This document shows, piece by piece, positions 54,572-63,750 of a DNA stretch of 64,000 bases; position 1 is the first letter of the stretch; each line of letters starts with the position of its first letter. The DNA is from Aquimarina sp. TRL1 (GTDB lineage Bacteria; Bacteroidota; Bacteroidia; Flavobacteriales; Flavobacteriaceae). The notes beneath the pieces were generated by a model. That model saw only the letters and a program-made list of their open reading frames with translations, was not told the DNA's origin and made no database searches. The translations under genes were made by a program, and so were the position numbers. The stretch is from NCBI RefSeq assembly GCF_013365535.1, contig NZ_CP053590.1, positions 4,764,501-4,828,500 of the forward strand. Direction: 5' to 3'.

Positions 54572-55299
54572 TGTACCCCATAGCAATCGTAGGAGCCGGA
54601 CCTGGAGATCCGGAGTTACTGACAGTAAAAGCACATCATCTAATTGAACAAGCAGATGTCATTCTTCATGACAACCTGATTTCCGATGCCATTATGACCA
54701 TCAACAATTATTGCAAAAAAATATATGTTGGTCGAAAGTTCGGAGATAATACAGATCAAATAGAACGACAACTGATGATTAATAAATTACTTTGCAAGTT
54801 TCAGCAAGATGGAAAAAAGGTAGTTCGATTAAAATCAGGTGATCCATATATATATGGTCGGGCTGCCGAGGAAGCCCGTTATCTGACAGAACACAATATC
54901 CCTTTTGAAGTGGTTCCCGGAATAACCGCTTCCTTAGCTGCAGCAAGTATTTTCAATATTCCGATAACAGAAAGAAACAAATCAAATGCTAATCTGATTT
55001 GTACCGCTCATACTGCTGATTATTCTTTTGAGCAATTAAATGGCATTGCCCATATGCTCAAAGCAGGAAACACTATTTCTATCTACATGGGACTTAAAAG
55101 CCTTCATCGGATAGTTCCTAAATTAATGGAAGCCTGTAATGATGATACCATCCCAGTAAATGCTGTTTCTAATGCATCGAGATCCAATCAGCAAATCATA
55201 ATAGGCACTCTTGGAACTATCGAGCAACTAATTGAAGAACAACAACCAGAGATGCCGGTAGTTCTTATCATAGGAGCAACATCTATTAATCATCTATAA
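54571..55299 (+). CDS. cobA: Uroporphyrinogen-III C-methyltransferase
   Basis: A 242-residue SAM-dependent methyltransferase making precorrin-2 from uroporphyrinogen III. The N-terminal IAIVGAGPGDPELLTVKAHH, the middle VVRLKSGDPYIYGRAAEEAR, then VPGITASLAAASIFNIPITER and C-terminal PVVLIIGAT are diagnostic. It starts at ATG overlapping the SDR-like gene and is the last gene before a strong terminator. Precorrin-2 feeds siroheme as well as cobalamin; here the B12 riboswitch upstream ties it to cobalamin. Confidence 0.95.
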   Translation: MYPIAIVGAGPGDPELLTVKAHHLIEQADVILHDNLISDAIMTINNYCKKIYVGRKFGDNTDQIERQLMINKLLCKFQQDGKKVVRLKSGDPYIYGRAAEEARYLTEHNIPFEVVPGITASLAAASIFNIPITERNKSNANLICTAHTADYSFEQLNGIAHMLKAGNTISIYMGLKSLHRIVPKLMEACNDDTIPVNAVSNASRSNQQIIIGTLGTIEQLIEEQQPEMPVVLIIGATSINHL

Positions 55300-55308
55300 G
55301 AATACCCT

Positions 55309-55343
55309 ATATACCTTACTTCAGTTTATGAAGTGAGGTATAT
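55309..55343 (+). terminator. Rho-independent terminator after cobA
   Basis: ATATACCTTACTTCA (55309-55323) pairs with TGAAGTGAGGTATAT (55329-55343), one U-G wobble, loop GTTTA, then ATTTT. Confidence 0.8.
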
Positions 55344-55403
55344 ATTTTACTACTTCCTTATTTCTTTTGTACAACTAGTGTGGCATAAAATACAGTTTTA
55401 ATG

Positions 55404-55411
55404 TATTTTTG
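55404..55411 (+). promoter_or_regulatory. -7 promoter element of the CbiX-like gene
   Basis: TATTTTTG matches TAnnTTTG, 54 bp before the TTG start of the chelatase gene. No well-placed TTTG at -33 is seen. Confidence 0.4.
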
Positions 55412-55464
55412 CGCTACGTTATAAATCATTTGTCAGAGATGGCAATATCAAAGTAAATTCGAAA

Positions 55465-56406
55465 TTGAAAGAAGGCATTTTACTATGTGGTCATGGAAGC
55501 AGAAGGGAAGCTGCTGTCACATCCTTCAAACGTTTGGTTACAATTTTAAAAGATCGTTATCAGGACAGTTATGAAGTGGATTATGGTTTTTTAGAGTTTA
55601 ACCATCCTACTTATGAAGCAGCTGTAGAGCGGATGTACCTCAATGGTATCCGAAAAATCTATGCACTCCCCGTTATCTTATTTGCCGGTTCTCATGCCAA
55701 GAATGATATCCCGTATGAGCTAAATACAATACAATCATATTATGAGGATCTTCATATTGCCATGGCAAAACACATTGGTGTTAATTCTTTTTTACTGGAC
55801 CTTGCTGCAAAACGAATTAAAGAAACTGAAGCTACCATCCCTGGTTTCAACAGAAAAGAAAGTTGCCTGGTAGTCGTAGGACGTGGAACAACTGACCCTG
55901 ATGCGAATAGTGATGTCTGCAAATTAACCAGTATGCTCTGGGAAGGTTTGGGGTACGGATTTGCTACTACTGCCTATAGTGGAACTGCCTACCCTTCTGT
56001 AAAAGAATCTCTCCTTCTTACAGAAAAATTAGGTTTTAAAAGAACTATTGTCATCCCATTCTTTTTCTTTACGGGGGTACTACTAGAACGAATATACAGT
56101 CAGGTAACAGCTATGGATGACAAGGTTGCGGATCAGGAATTTATCTATACAGATCCTTTTGGAACGGATGAGCTCCTCCTTAAAGCTTTTGATGAGCGAC
56201 TGGAAGAAGCCAAAACCGGAACTGCCAATATGAACTGCCAATTGTGCAAATACAGGAAACAAGTAATAGGTTTTGAATCTGATTATGGAAAAGAACAAAT
56301 CGGTCATCATCTCAATGTCAAAGGAATTTTATTTGAAGAAGATGAAAAGCCCGGAGAAAAGAAAAATACGCTAGGTCATAAAATAAAAAAGGTTCTGGGA
56401 ATATAG
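55465..56406 (+). CDS. Sirohydrochlorin/cobalt chelatase, CbiX-like
   Basis: A 313-residue two-module chelatase starting at TTG (LKEGILLCGHGSRREAA), so the N-terminal His of the HGSR motif is present. The second module has CLVVVGRGTTDPDANSDV, and KRTIVIPFFFFTGVLLERIY is the usual second-half signature. A C-terminal extension carries NCQLCKYRKQ, a CxxC of the type seen in CbiX-L with an Fe-S or metal site. It would insert cobalt (or iron) into sirohydrochlorin. It is convergent with cobN, 26 bp apart, so it is not part of the cobN operon. Confidence 0.9.
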   Translation: MKEGILLCGHGSRREAAVTSFKRLVTILKDRYQDSYEVDYGFLEFNHPTYEAAVERMYLNGIRKIYALPVILFAGSHAKNDIPYELNTIQSYYEDLHIAMAKHIGVNSFLLDLAAKRIKETEATIPGFNRKESCLVVVGRGTTDPDANSDVCKLTSMLWEGLGYGFATTAYSGTAYPSVKESLLLTEKLGFKRTIVIPFFFFTGVLLERIYSQVTAMDDKVADQEFIYTDPFGTDELLLKAFDERLEEAKTGTANMNCQLCKYRKQVIGFESDYGKEQIGHHLNVKGILFEEDEKPGEKKNTLGHKIKKVLGI

Positions 56407-56431
56407 TTTGTTCTGAGGGTCCGGTGTTCTT

Positions 56432-59400
56432 TTACTCTACCTGCCCCTCTCCTTCTATATACAATTCTTCTAACTGATTTTTAATTTCATCAGATGGATG
56501 TTCCCACATCCCACGCTGAATAGCTTCCAGCAGACGTTCACTCATATCCCGTAATGCCCATGGATTATTTTCTTTGATGAATTTTTTATTTTCAGGATCC
56601 AATAAATAAGAAGCAGTTATCCCTTCATACATAAAATCATCAACCAGATTAGTAGTTGCATCATATGCAAATAAATAATCCAGTGTAGCTGCCATTTCAA
56701 AGGCTCCTTTATACCCATGCCGCTGTACTCCCGAAATCCATTTCGGATTTACAACTCTTGATCGGTATACTTTATGCAATTCTTCTTTTAATGATTTTAT
56801 CTTTGGGGTTTCTGGTCGGGAATGATCCCCAAAATAGATCGTCGCCTCTTCTCCTTTTGTAGTTTTTACGGCATTTGCCAGCCCTCCTTGAAACTGGTAA
56901 TAATCATCACTATCCAGAATATCATGTTCCCTGTTATCCTGATTTTGCAAAACAATCTGCATAGCATTCAGACGATTGCGAAACGCTTCATGTGCCGATA
57001 CTCCTTTTCTGGCACTTCCATATGCATATCCACTCCAGTTTATATAGACCTTTGCAAGATCTTCTTGTGTTTTCCAGTTCTTTTCATCTATGACAGCCTG
57101 TAATCCTGCTCCATAAGCTCCCGGTTTAGAACCAAAGACCCTGTATAAAGCACGGTCATTTGCCACTTCTTCAGACAATCCCTGTTTTTTCCAATAAGCA
57201 CTTTCTTCTAAAACCCTTTTGCGAATAGGATTTTCCTCCAGAGGCTCTTCCAGTGAGGCTACTTTAGCTACCACCTTATTAAACAAATTAATCACATCGG
57301 GAAATGCATCTCTAAAAAAACCGGAAATACGCAAAGTAACATCTACTCTCGGTCTTCCTAACATAAACAAAGGAATGATCTCAAAATCACTGACTCTCCT
57401 ATTTGCATTTTTCCAGATGGGACGTACTCCCATCAAAGCAAATGCCTGTGCAATATCATCTCCTCCAGTTCTCATGGTAGACGTCCCCCATACAGAAATC
57501 CCTATCGTTTCCGGATAGTCCCCATTCTCCTGTAAATACCGTTCTATTAACAATAAAGCACTCTTTTCTCCCAATCGGTACGCCGTTTCTGTCGGAATGG
57601 TTCTAACATCTACCGAATAAAAGTTTCTACCGGTCGGCAACAGATCTACTCTCCCTCTTGTCGGAGCTCCTGAAGGACCAGATGGAATATATTTCCCGTT
57701 TAATCCATCGATTAAGAAATCTAATTCGTCTGTTGTTTTTGCTACAGCTTGTGCTGTCTCATTTTTAATATATTCTAATACGGATATTGTATTAGGAAGT
57801 GCTGTGGGTAAAACTCCTTCTTCCAGATAAGCAATGACATATGTTTTGACCTTTTCTTCTAATCTAGCAATGACAGCACCAGCAGATCTATAGCGTACCT
57901 CATCAATAACCACCTCTAATACTTCTTCATAAGGAATCTCCAGAATATTTTGTGTAATCCCTAAATCGGTTGCTAATGCCTGCGTAATTCCCATTTTTCC
58001 ATACACAGGAACTCTGTGAAGTGCTATTAATAAATCAATATATTGTTCTGCTATCGGAGCTTTCCCAAAAATATGTAACCCATCCCGAATTTGCGCTTCT
58101 TTTAATTCACATAGATACCCGTCAAGTTTTACCAGTAATTCATCTACATCATCTGTAGCGATCCCAAGATCAACATGAAGCTTTGTTTCTTTGACCAAAG
58201 CCGCTATTTCTCCTTCTAACACCCTACTTCTTTTAGGATCTACAGAAGAGGCTTCATAATATTCATCAACAAGATGTTCCAGTTTTATCAAACTCCCATA
58301 TGTTTCCGCTCTGGTCATAGGAGGAATGAGGTGATCCAGAATCACTGCCTGATTTCTTCTTTTAGCCTGTGTTCCTTCTCCTGGATCATTAATAATAAAT
58401 GGATAAAAGTGAGGCAACGGACCAAAAATTGCTGCCGGATAACAGCTTGTTTCGTCAAGAGACACACTCTTTCCCGGAAGCCATTCCAGGTTTCCATGTT
58501 TTCCTAAATGAATAACGGCATCTGCCCGATATACATCTTGTAACCAAAAATAGTATGCCAGATACTGATAGGTAGGAGGTAGATCCGGTGAATGATAAAT
58601 TGCCTGCGGGTCTTGATTATATCCTCTTGAAGGCTGAATACTCACAAAAATATTTTCCAGTAAAAATCCCGATACTACAAAACCATCTCCTACAAAATAC
58701 GGATCGTCTTCAGCTGGTCCCCATTGCTCCAAAATATCTTTTTTGAGCTGATCCGACAAAGAAGAAAATCTTTTGTCAAAATCTGGTTTTGCATACCTTA
58801 TTGCATGCGGTCTGGTTTCGAGCGTTGTAACATCATTAGTCGTCACCTGCGTTATCCAGTGCATTAATGCTGTTCCTGTTTCTGGTACAGCTGATCCAAC
58901 AGTATATCCTTCTCTTTTTAATTTATTTAATACTTCTACGCAACTTTGCGGAGTGTCCAACCCTACTCCATTAGCTAAACGACTATCTTTATTCGGATAA
59001 TTAGGAAGAATAATCGCTACTTTTTTATCTGCATTTGAAATTTGCTGTAAACGAATCCAATTTTTAGTCAACGCAGCTGTAAAATCACAGGCAGGTTGAT
59101 AGGCTTCATATTTTACAATTGCACTATCTGTCAACGGGTCTTTTTCGATTTCTTTTTTGAAAGAAATAGCTCTGCCGATAATTCGACCATCAATCTCCGG
59201 AAGTGCAATATTCATTGCTATATCGGTCGGAGGAAGTCCGAACAATCCTTCTTCCCAAACGGTTTTATTGGTAGTCGACAATATCGCCTGAAAAACAGGA
59301 ACTCCTAATTTTTCGAAAATAAAAGAGGTCCCATCCATTGGTTTAATCGTAAAACCTGTCGTATTAATAATAGCATGTATGCTTCGCCTTCCCTCATCTA

Positions 59401-60178
59401 TTATCATATCATAAAGTGTCTCTACTAACCTAGTATCTCTTAGATTATGAGCAAAGGCAATACAAACATTTATTCCTTGTTTCTTAAGTGAAGTACTAAG
59501 TACCTCCAAGGGTTCCATATTATTCGCTAAATAATGTGCTCTATAGGCCAATATAAATGCTATCGGGCGATCATCTGTACTATGCAAATCCAGTGTCTCC
59601 TGTGTAACAATTCCTTTTTCCGGAATATACAGAAACACATCTGAAACCGTTTTTGGTGCAATTATTTTCCCCGACTGTTCAAAACTAATCGCCTGTATAT
59701 ATTGTAATAAAGCTATTGAATTTTCTTTTCCTCCTTCTTGCAGATATTGACGACACTGATGTACTTTATCCAGAGAAACAGAAGATAATTTCATTAATTC
59801 TACATCTGGTTCATGAGAAGGAATCAAAATCAGTGTATTTCCTACATGTTTCTGAAGCGCCACTAGTGATTCCACCAGATATTTATAATAGCTCAATCCC
59901 CCCAACATACTACATATGACTACCTTTGCCTTTTCTACAACTTCCTCTAAATAGGTATCTATAGTTAATTCTTGTTTCAGATACACCAGATTGGTCATTC
60001 TCAAGCTTGGTAACTTTCCTCTCTCTCGGTTATGCAATACTTTATATGCTTCATTCATAGAATGAATCTCCGTATCCCCCGCACTGAGAAATACAATATC
60101 TCCGGGTTGTTGATCAATATAAAATATTCCATCATCATCCGGATTCCATCCTCCGGGTATCGTCGCTATTAAATGCAT
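56432..60178 (-). CDS. cobN: Cobaltochelatase large subunit, CobN-like
   Basis: A 1248-residue CobN/BchH-type protein of full family length. Visible are the central LPPTYQYLAYYFWLQDVYRA, IHLGKHGNLEWLPGKSVSL (conserved HGxLEWLPGK), PFIINDPGEGTQAKRRNQAV and the C-terminal RNFYSVDVRTIPTETAYRLG and GTSTMRTGGDDIAQAFALMG. With the AAA/VWA protein upstream it forms a three-component ATP-dependent cobalt chelatase for the aerobic route (hydrogenobyrinate a,c-diamide). The start overlaps the end of the cobB gene by 10 bp. Last gene of a three-gene minus-strand operon. Confidence 0.95.
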   Translation of the reverse strand: MHLIATIPGGWNPDDDGIFYIDQQPGDIVFLSAGDTEIHSMNEAYKVLHNRERGKLPSLRMTNLVYLKQELTIDTYLEEVVEKAKVVICSMLGGLSYYKYLVESLVALQKHVGNTLILIPSHEPDVELMKLSSVSLDKVHQCRQYLQEGGKENSIALLQYIQAISFEQSGKIIAPKTVSDVFLYIPEKGIVTQETLDLHSTDDRPIAFILAYRAHYLANNMEPLEVLSTSLKKQGINVCIAFAHNLRDTRLVETLYDMIIDEGRRSIHAIINTTGFTIKPMDGTSFIFEKLGVPVFQAILSTTNKTVWEEGLFGLPPTDIAMNIALPEIDGRIIGRAISFKKEIEKDPLTDSAIVKYEAYQPACDFTAALTKNWIRLQQISNADKKVAIILPNYPNKDSRLANGVGLDTPQSCVEVLNKLKREGYTVGSAVPETGTALMHWITQVTTNDVTTLETRPHAIRYAKPDFDKRFSSLSDQLKKDILEQWGPAEDDPYFVGDGFVVSGFLLENIFVSIQPSRGYNQDPQAIYHSPDLPPTYQYLAYYFWLQDVYRADAVIHLGKHGNLEWLPGKSVSLDETSCYPAAIFGPLPHFYPFIINDPGEGTQAKRRNQAVILDHLIPPMTRAETYGSLIKLEHLVDEYYEASSVDPKRSRVLEGEIAALVKETKLHVDLGIATDDVDELLVKLDGYLCELKEAQIRDGLHIFGKAPIAEQYIDLLIALHRVPVYGKMGITQALATDLGITQNILEIPYEEVLEVVIDEVRYRSAGAVIARLEEKVKTYVIAYLEEGVLPTALPNTISVLEYIKNETAQAVAKTTDELDFLIDGLNGKYIPSGPSGAPTRGRVDLLPTGRNFYSVDVRTIPTETAYRLGEKSALLLIERYLQENGDYPETIGISVWGTSTMRTGGDDIAQAFALMGVRPIWKNANRRVSDFEIIPLFMLGRPRVDVTLRISGFFRDAFPDVINLFNKVVAKVASLEEPLEENPIRKRVLEESAYWKKQGLSEEVANDRALYRVFGSKPGAYGAGLQAVIDEKNWKTQEDLAKVYINWSGYAYGSARKGVSAHEAFRNRLNAMQIVLQNQDNREHDILDSDDYYQFQGGLANAVKTTKGEEATIYFGDHSRPETPKIKSLKEELHKVYRSRVVNPKWISGVQRHGYKGAFEMAATLDYLFAYDATTNLVDDFMYEGITASYLLDPENKKFIKENNPWALRDMSERLLEAIQRGMWEHPSDEIKNQLEELYIEGEGQVE

Positions 60179-61467
60179 TGAAAAACTGATTCTGATAACG
60201 CTGCCCAGTATAAATGAATATAACTGGCATATACGTTTTTATGATTATATACTTTTGCCGGAACTTCTATTTCTCTGGCTGAAAAAACCTGGGCAATACT
60301 TTCTAATCCCTCATCTTTTTCTACCTTGGAATAATGAAATTCATGCCCCCATATCTCTATTCCCTCTATTAGTACTCTTCTATATCCTAAAGTTAGTTTT
60401 TTATGTTTCATAGAAGTTCTAAAAGGAAAAATCCCTACCATTGGATACGCAATACCATTTTCATCAATAATCTCATTTCCCAAATACATCATCCCCCCAC
60501 ATTCGGCAATAATCCGTATTCCTTTTTCTGAGGCTTCTCTTAATTGTTTTAACATTGCTGTATTTCCTGACAACTGCTCTAAATATAGTTCTGGATAGCC
60601 TCCTGCTAAATAAATAATATCTGCAACAGGTAATTCTGTATCCTGAAGAGGGCTAAAATAATGAATCGTTCCTAGCTGTTCCAGCCACTTAATATTCTCC
60701 AGATAGGTAAAAGAAAACACCTCATCTTTAGCCACTAAAATCTTATAGTTTTTCTTTTTGACATCGCTTGTATCTTCTATTTCCTGATGATCTACCTCTA
60801 CTTTCTTTGCACATTCCAAAATAGACACTAAAGGGAGGTGTGACATTACATGAACGGCAGCCTTTTCTATAACTTCTTCATAAGAGCCATTGATTTGCAA
60901 TCCCAAATGTCTTGAGGGAATTTTAATATCTTCATTGGAAGGAATATACCCTAGGCACGGAATTTCAACAGACTCACATGCTTCTTTTAACAATGCGTAA
61001 TGCGTTGGTTTATTTACAAAATTAAAAATCACTCCCGCTATTTTCACATCAGGATCAAAACTCTTTAACCCATACAAAATAGGAGCAATTGTATACGCCA
61101 TTGCTGATGCATTCACTATTAATATTACCGGAATATCAAGCGCTTTGGCAATGGCAGCAGAACTTCCTTTGTCTTTTACTGCACCGTCGAAAAGCCCCAT
61201 AACTCCTTCTACAATGGAAACATCTGCATCTTTGCTATATGATTCAAATACTTGCTTCAGGTGTGAAGGAGGCATCATCATCATATCCAGATTGACAGCG
61301 GGTCGTCTAGAAGCTGTTGTATGATGAATTGTATCAATATAATCAGGACCACATTTAAAAGCCTGTACTTTATACCCCTGATTACTAAACCAACGAGATA
61401 CTCCAAGTGTGACAGTAGTTTTTCCTGAGTTACTCCAGGGAGCTGCAATTAAAAAAGCTTTGGACAT
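60169..61467 (-). CDS. cobB: Cobyrinate a,c-diamide synthase
   Basis: A 432-residue amidotransferase (CobB/CbiA). N-terminal ATPase motifs are LIAAPWSNSGKTTVTLG and FKCGPDYIDTIHH, then VEGVMGLFDGAVKDKGSSA; the class I glutaminase Cys is in IAECGGMMYLG and the usual GYRRV and GHEFHYSKVE follow. It amidates the a and c side chains of (hydrogeno)cobyrinate. It lies between cobN (10-bp overlap) and the AAA/VWA protein (10-bp gap). Confidence 0.95.
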   Translation of the reverse strand: MSKAFLIAAPWSNSGKTTVTLGVSRWFSNQGYKVQAFKCGPDYIDTIHHTTASRRPAVNLDMMMMPPSHLKQVFESYSKDADVSIVEGVMGLFDGAVKDKGSSAAIAKALDIPVILIVNASAMAYTIAPILYGLKSFDPDVKIAGVIFNFVNKPTHYALLKEACESVEIPCLGYIPSNEDIKIPSRHLGLQINGSYEEVIEKAAVHVMSHLPLVSILECAKKVEVDHQEIEDTSDVKKKNYKILVAKDEVFSFTYLENIKWLEQLGTIHYFSPLQDTELPVADIIYLAGGYPELYLEQLSGNTAMLKQLREASEKGIRIIAECGGMMYLGNEIIDENGIAYPMVGIFPFRTSMKHKKLTLGYRRVLIEGIEIWGHEFHYSKVEKDEGLESIAQVFSAREIEVPAKVYNHKNVYASYIHLYWAALSESVFQCI

Positions 61468-61477
61468 ATGTAGCTAA

Positions 61478-63139
61478 TTATAAATCGTTTATTGAAAGAT
61501 ACTTCAGTTGCAGCTGAGCAGCTATTTCTTTTGAACGTCCTAATTTTACGAAACCATTTTCTGTATCGACTATGGTTGCCTGAGGTATTTTGGACAAATA
61601 TTTTTTGTAGGTTTCTATAGCATATGAAAAAGGACTCCCTGAACCTGTATTAATCTTTCCATCTGTAAAGACAAAAAGCTGGACTGTTTTAAAGGAAATC
61701 GATTTTAATAATTCATATACTTTAAAAAAAGCCGCTCCCAGATTTGTTTTTCCTCCTGTTCTCAGGGAATACACTTCTTTTAGTATTTGCTTGGAATCAG
61801 TTGTAAAACCTTGAATAATTCTGGCTGTATGCTGATATAACCCTACAATAGCATATTGTATTTTCTTTCCCGGATATTGCATCAGTGTTCGCTCAATGAT
61901 TCCTTTGATAAAAGCAATCTGGGTATTTTTTGTCATTGAGCTACTAGTATCTACCAAAAACACTACATTGGTTTGTGTTCTTTTTGTAATTCGCTTGCGT
62001 ATGGCTTCAAAGGTTCCTGTGGCCATATATTTTTTAACACTTGAGCTTACCGCAATCTCTTCTACAAAAGTTTCATAATTTCTCCCGTCAATATACTGAT
62101 CCAACATATCCAAAGAAACTTCTTTCTTTTTGGCTGTATGCCTGGTCATAAACTTCAGTCCGCTTTGTACCGATTGTGGCAATTGAAATGCGTCTTTATT
62201 AGCTGTCGTTTGTTGTTGCTCATTGCTTGTTTGCTCTGAAGAAGAATCATCAGGTGGCGTTTCTTCTTCTTTTTGGGGAGTATATTCTTTACTCCTATGC
62301 GCCAATACATACGGAGCTATTATATGTACCATCTCTTCTGTGATCTGGGATTCATTCATAAAAGCAGCATACGCTCTTACTGTTTTAAGCAAAAGAATAT
62401 CTGCTCTCATTCCTTCTACCTGATATTTTAGCGTTAATCTGGCACAAATTTCCTGTACTTCATCAGGAATCTTTATTGCATGTAAGCGCTTTTTAGCTCT
62501 CAGGACCTGATCTCTGATATCTTGCTCTTCTGCTTCGTATTGTTTATAAAAAAGAGTAGGATCACTATCGTATGTCAATCGAAGCATCGCTATTTTTTTG
62601 CGTATGGCTATTTGATCAGGCGTATTAACCGTTACACTTAGTCCGAAACGATCCAATAACTGTGGTCGTAAAGCCCCTTCTTCAGGGTTCATAGTACCGA
62701 CCAAACAAAACCTGCTCTCCTGCCATTGAGAAATTCCTTCCCGCTCCAGGTTATATCCTCCACTTGCTGATGCATCTAATAATACATCCATCAAATAATC
62801 ATTGAGCAAATTTACCTCATCAATATACAGAAAGCCACTATTTGCTTTTGCCAATAATCCTTTATCAATAACCGTCTGTTTTTGATTAATTAGTACTTCT
62901 AAATTAATACTTCCCAAAACTCGATCTTCTGTCGCTCCGATAGGAAGATTAACAAAGGGGAATTCCTCGCCCATTAATTGACTTAGTGCCCGTACAGTGG
63001 TTGTTTTTGCAGTCCCTTTATCTCCTGTAGCTAATACTCCGCCGATTGACGGATCAACTAAGTTAAGTAACAAACATAACTTCAAATCCTCCTGGGCCAA
63101 AATTGCCGTAAAAGGATACTTGTATATGGTGGATTTCAT
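61478..63139 (-). CDS. ChlI/ChlD-like AAA-VWA cobaltochelatase subunit
   Basis: A 553-residue fusion. Residues about 1-270 are a ChlI/BchI-type AAA ATPase: Walker A GDKGTAKTT, FLYIDEVNLLNDYLMDVLLD, and REGISQWQESRFCLVGTMNPE. An acidic linker (QKEEETPPDDSSSEQTS) joins it to a VWA domain with the MIDAS motif VDTSSSMTKN and TGGKTNLGAAF. This combines the roles of CobS/ChlI and CobT/ChlD and would power CobN. No B12-box is seen upstream. Confidence 0.9.
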   Translation of the reverse strand: MKSTIYKYPFTAILAQEDLKLCLLLNLVDPSIGGVLATGDKGTAKTTTVRALSQLMGEEFPFVNLPIGATEDRVLGSINLEVLINQKQTVIDKGLLAKANSGFLYIDEVNLLNDYLMDVLLDASASGGYNLEREGISQWQESRFCLVGTMNPEEGALRPQLLDRFGLSVTVNTPDQIAIRKKIAMLRLTYDSDPTLFYKQYEAEEQDIRDQVLRAKKRLHAIKIPDEVQEICARLTLKYQVEGMRADILLLKTVRAYAAFMNESQITEEMVHIIAPYVLAHRSKEYTPQKEEETPPDDSSSEQTSNEQQQTTANKDAFQLPQSVQSGLKFMTRHTAKKKEVSLDMLDQYIDGRNYETFVEEIAVSSSVKKYMATGTFEAIRKRITKRTQTNVVFLVDTSSSMTKNTQIAFIKGIIERTLMQYPGKKIQYAIVGLYQHTARIIQGFTTDSKQILKEVYSLRTGGKTNLGAAFFKVYELLKSISFKTVQLFVFTDGKINTGSGSPFSYAIETYKKYLSKIPQATIVDTENGFVKLGRSKEIAAQLQLKYLSINDL

Positions 63140-63750
63140 TACGATAATCTATATCTTCTAGTAATTGTAATAATATCGCTAAAATAAGGATTTATCACCG
63201 GACAAAATATTACCAAAAGAAAATATCGTAATGTTCTTTTTTACCCTGTACTTTCTTGTAGGTGTAATGCTCCTGTGCCAATTCTAAAATCGATATAAGC
63301 AGTCTGTGCCGATTCGACATCAAACTCCGGATAATAATATAATCCATACCCATTATAGAAATTTATAGTGATTTCTACGGTCTTCATATCATATCTATAC
63401 ATGGTGATGGTTCCCTTTTTCATTAGGGAGAGCTGCAATGCCCTAGCTACGAATAGATCGTCTCGGGTCTAGGAACGTGAATACTGCAAGGTTATACCAT
63501 TTACACTTTACATCTACCGGAATAATATGTTCTTTCCGTTTTTTCATAAGTACAGCGTTAACATTACACCTAAACTTGCCGTCTTAAAAATGGGAGAAGG
63601 TCACTCCAAAAATGAATACTTTAAAATGGTGGTATAAATGAGGGCAGCTTTGTTTAAATTCACTTTATGCAACAGTAACTAACGTTTTGTTTTTTTGTAG
63701 TATTATGATGTTTATTGGGTATTTGGGCGTTTAGGCTTACCCATCAAACT
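63140..63750. other. Intergenic region upstream of the chelatase operon
   Basis: The promoter of the minus-strand chelatase operon must lie here. It also contains a probable gene fragment (63241-63462). I find no cobalamin riboswitch on the minus strand, in contrast to the uptake and cobA transcripts. Confidence 0.5.
63241..63462 (-). pseudogene. Probable gene fragment
   Basis: An open minus-strand frame of about 74 codons, from just after a TAG, that reads like an internal or C-terminal part of a protein (VARALQLSLMKKGTITMYRY; later AQTAYIDFRIGTGALHLQ). The longest start-to-stop reading has only a TTG start. It has good coding texture but no usable N-terminus, so I read it as a decayed remnant. 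A short functional protein starting at an internal ATG remains possible. Confidence 0.35.
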
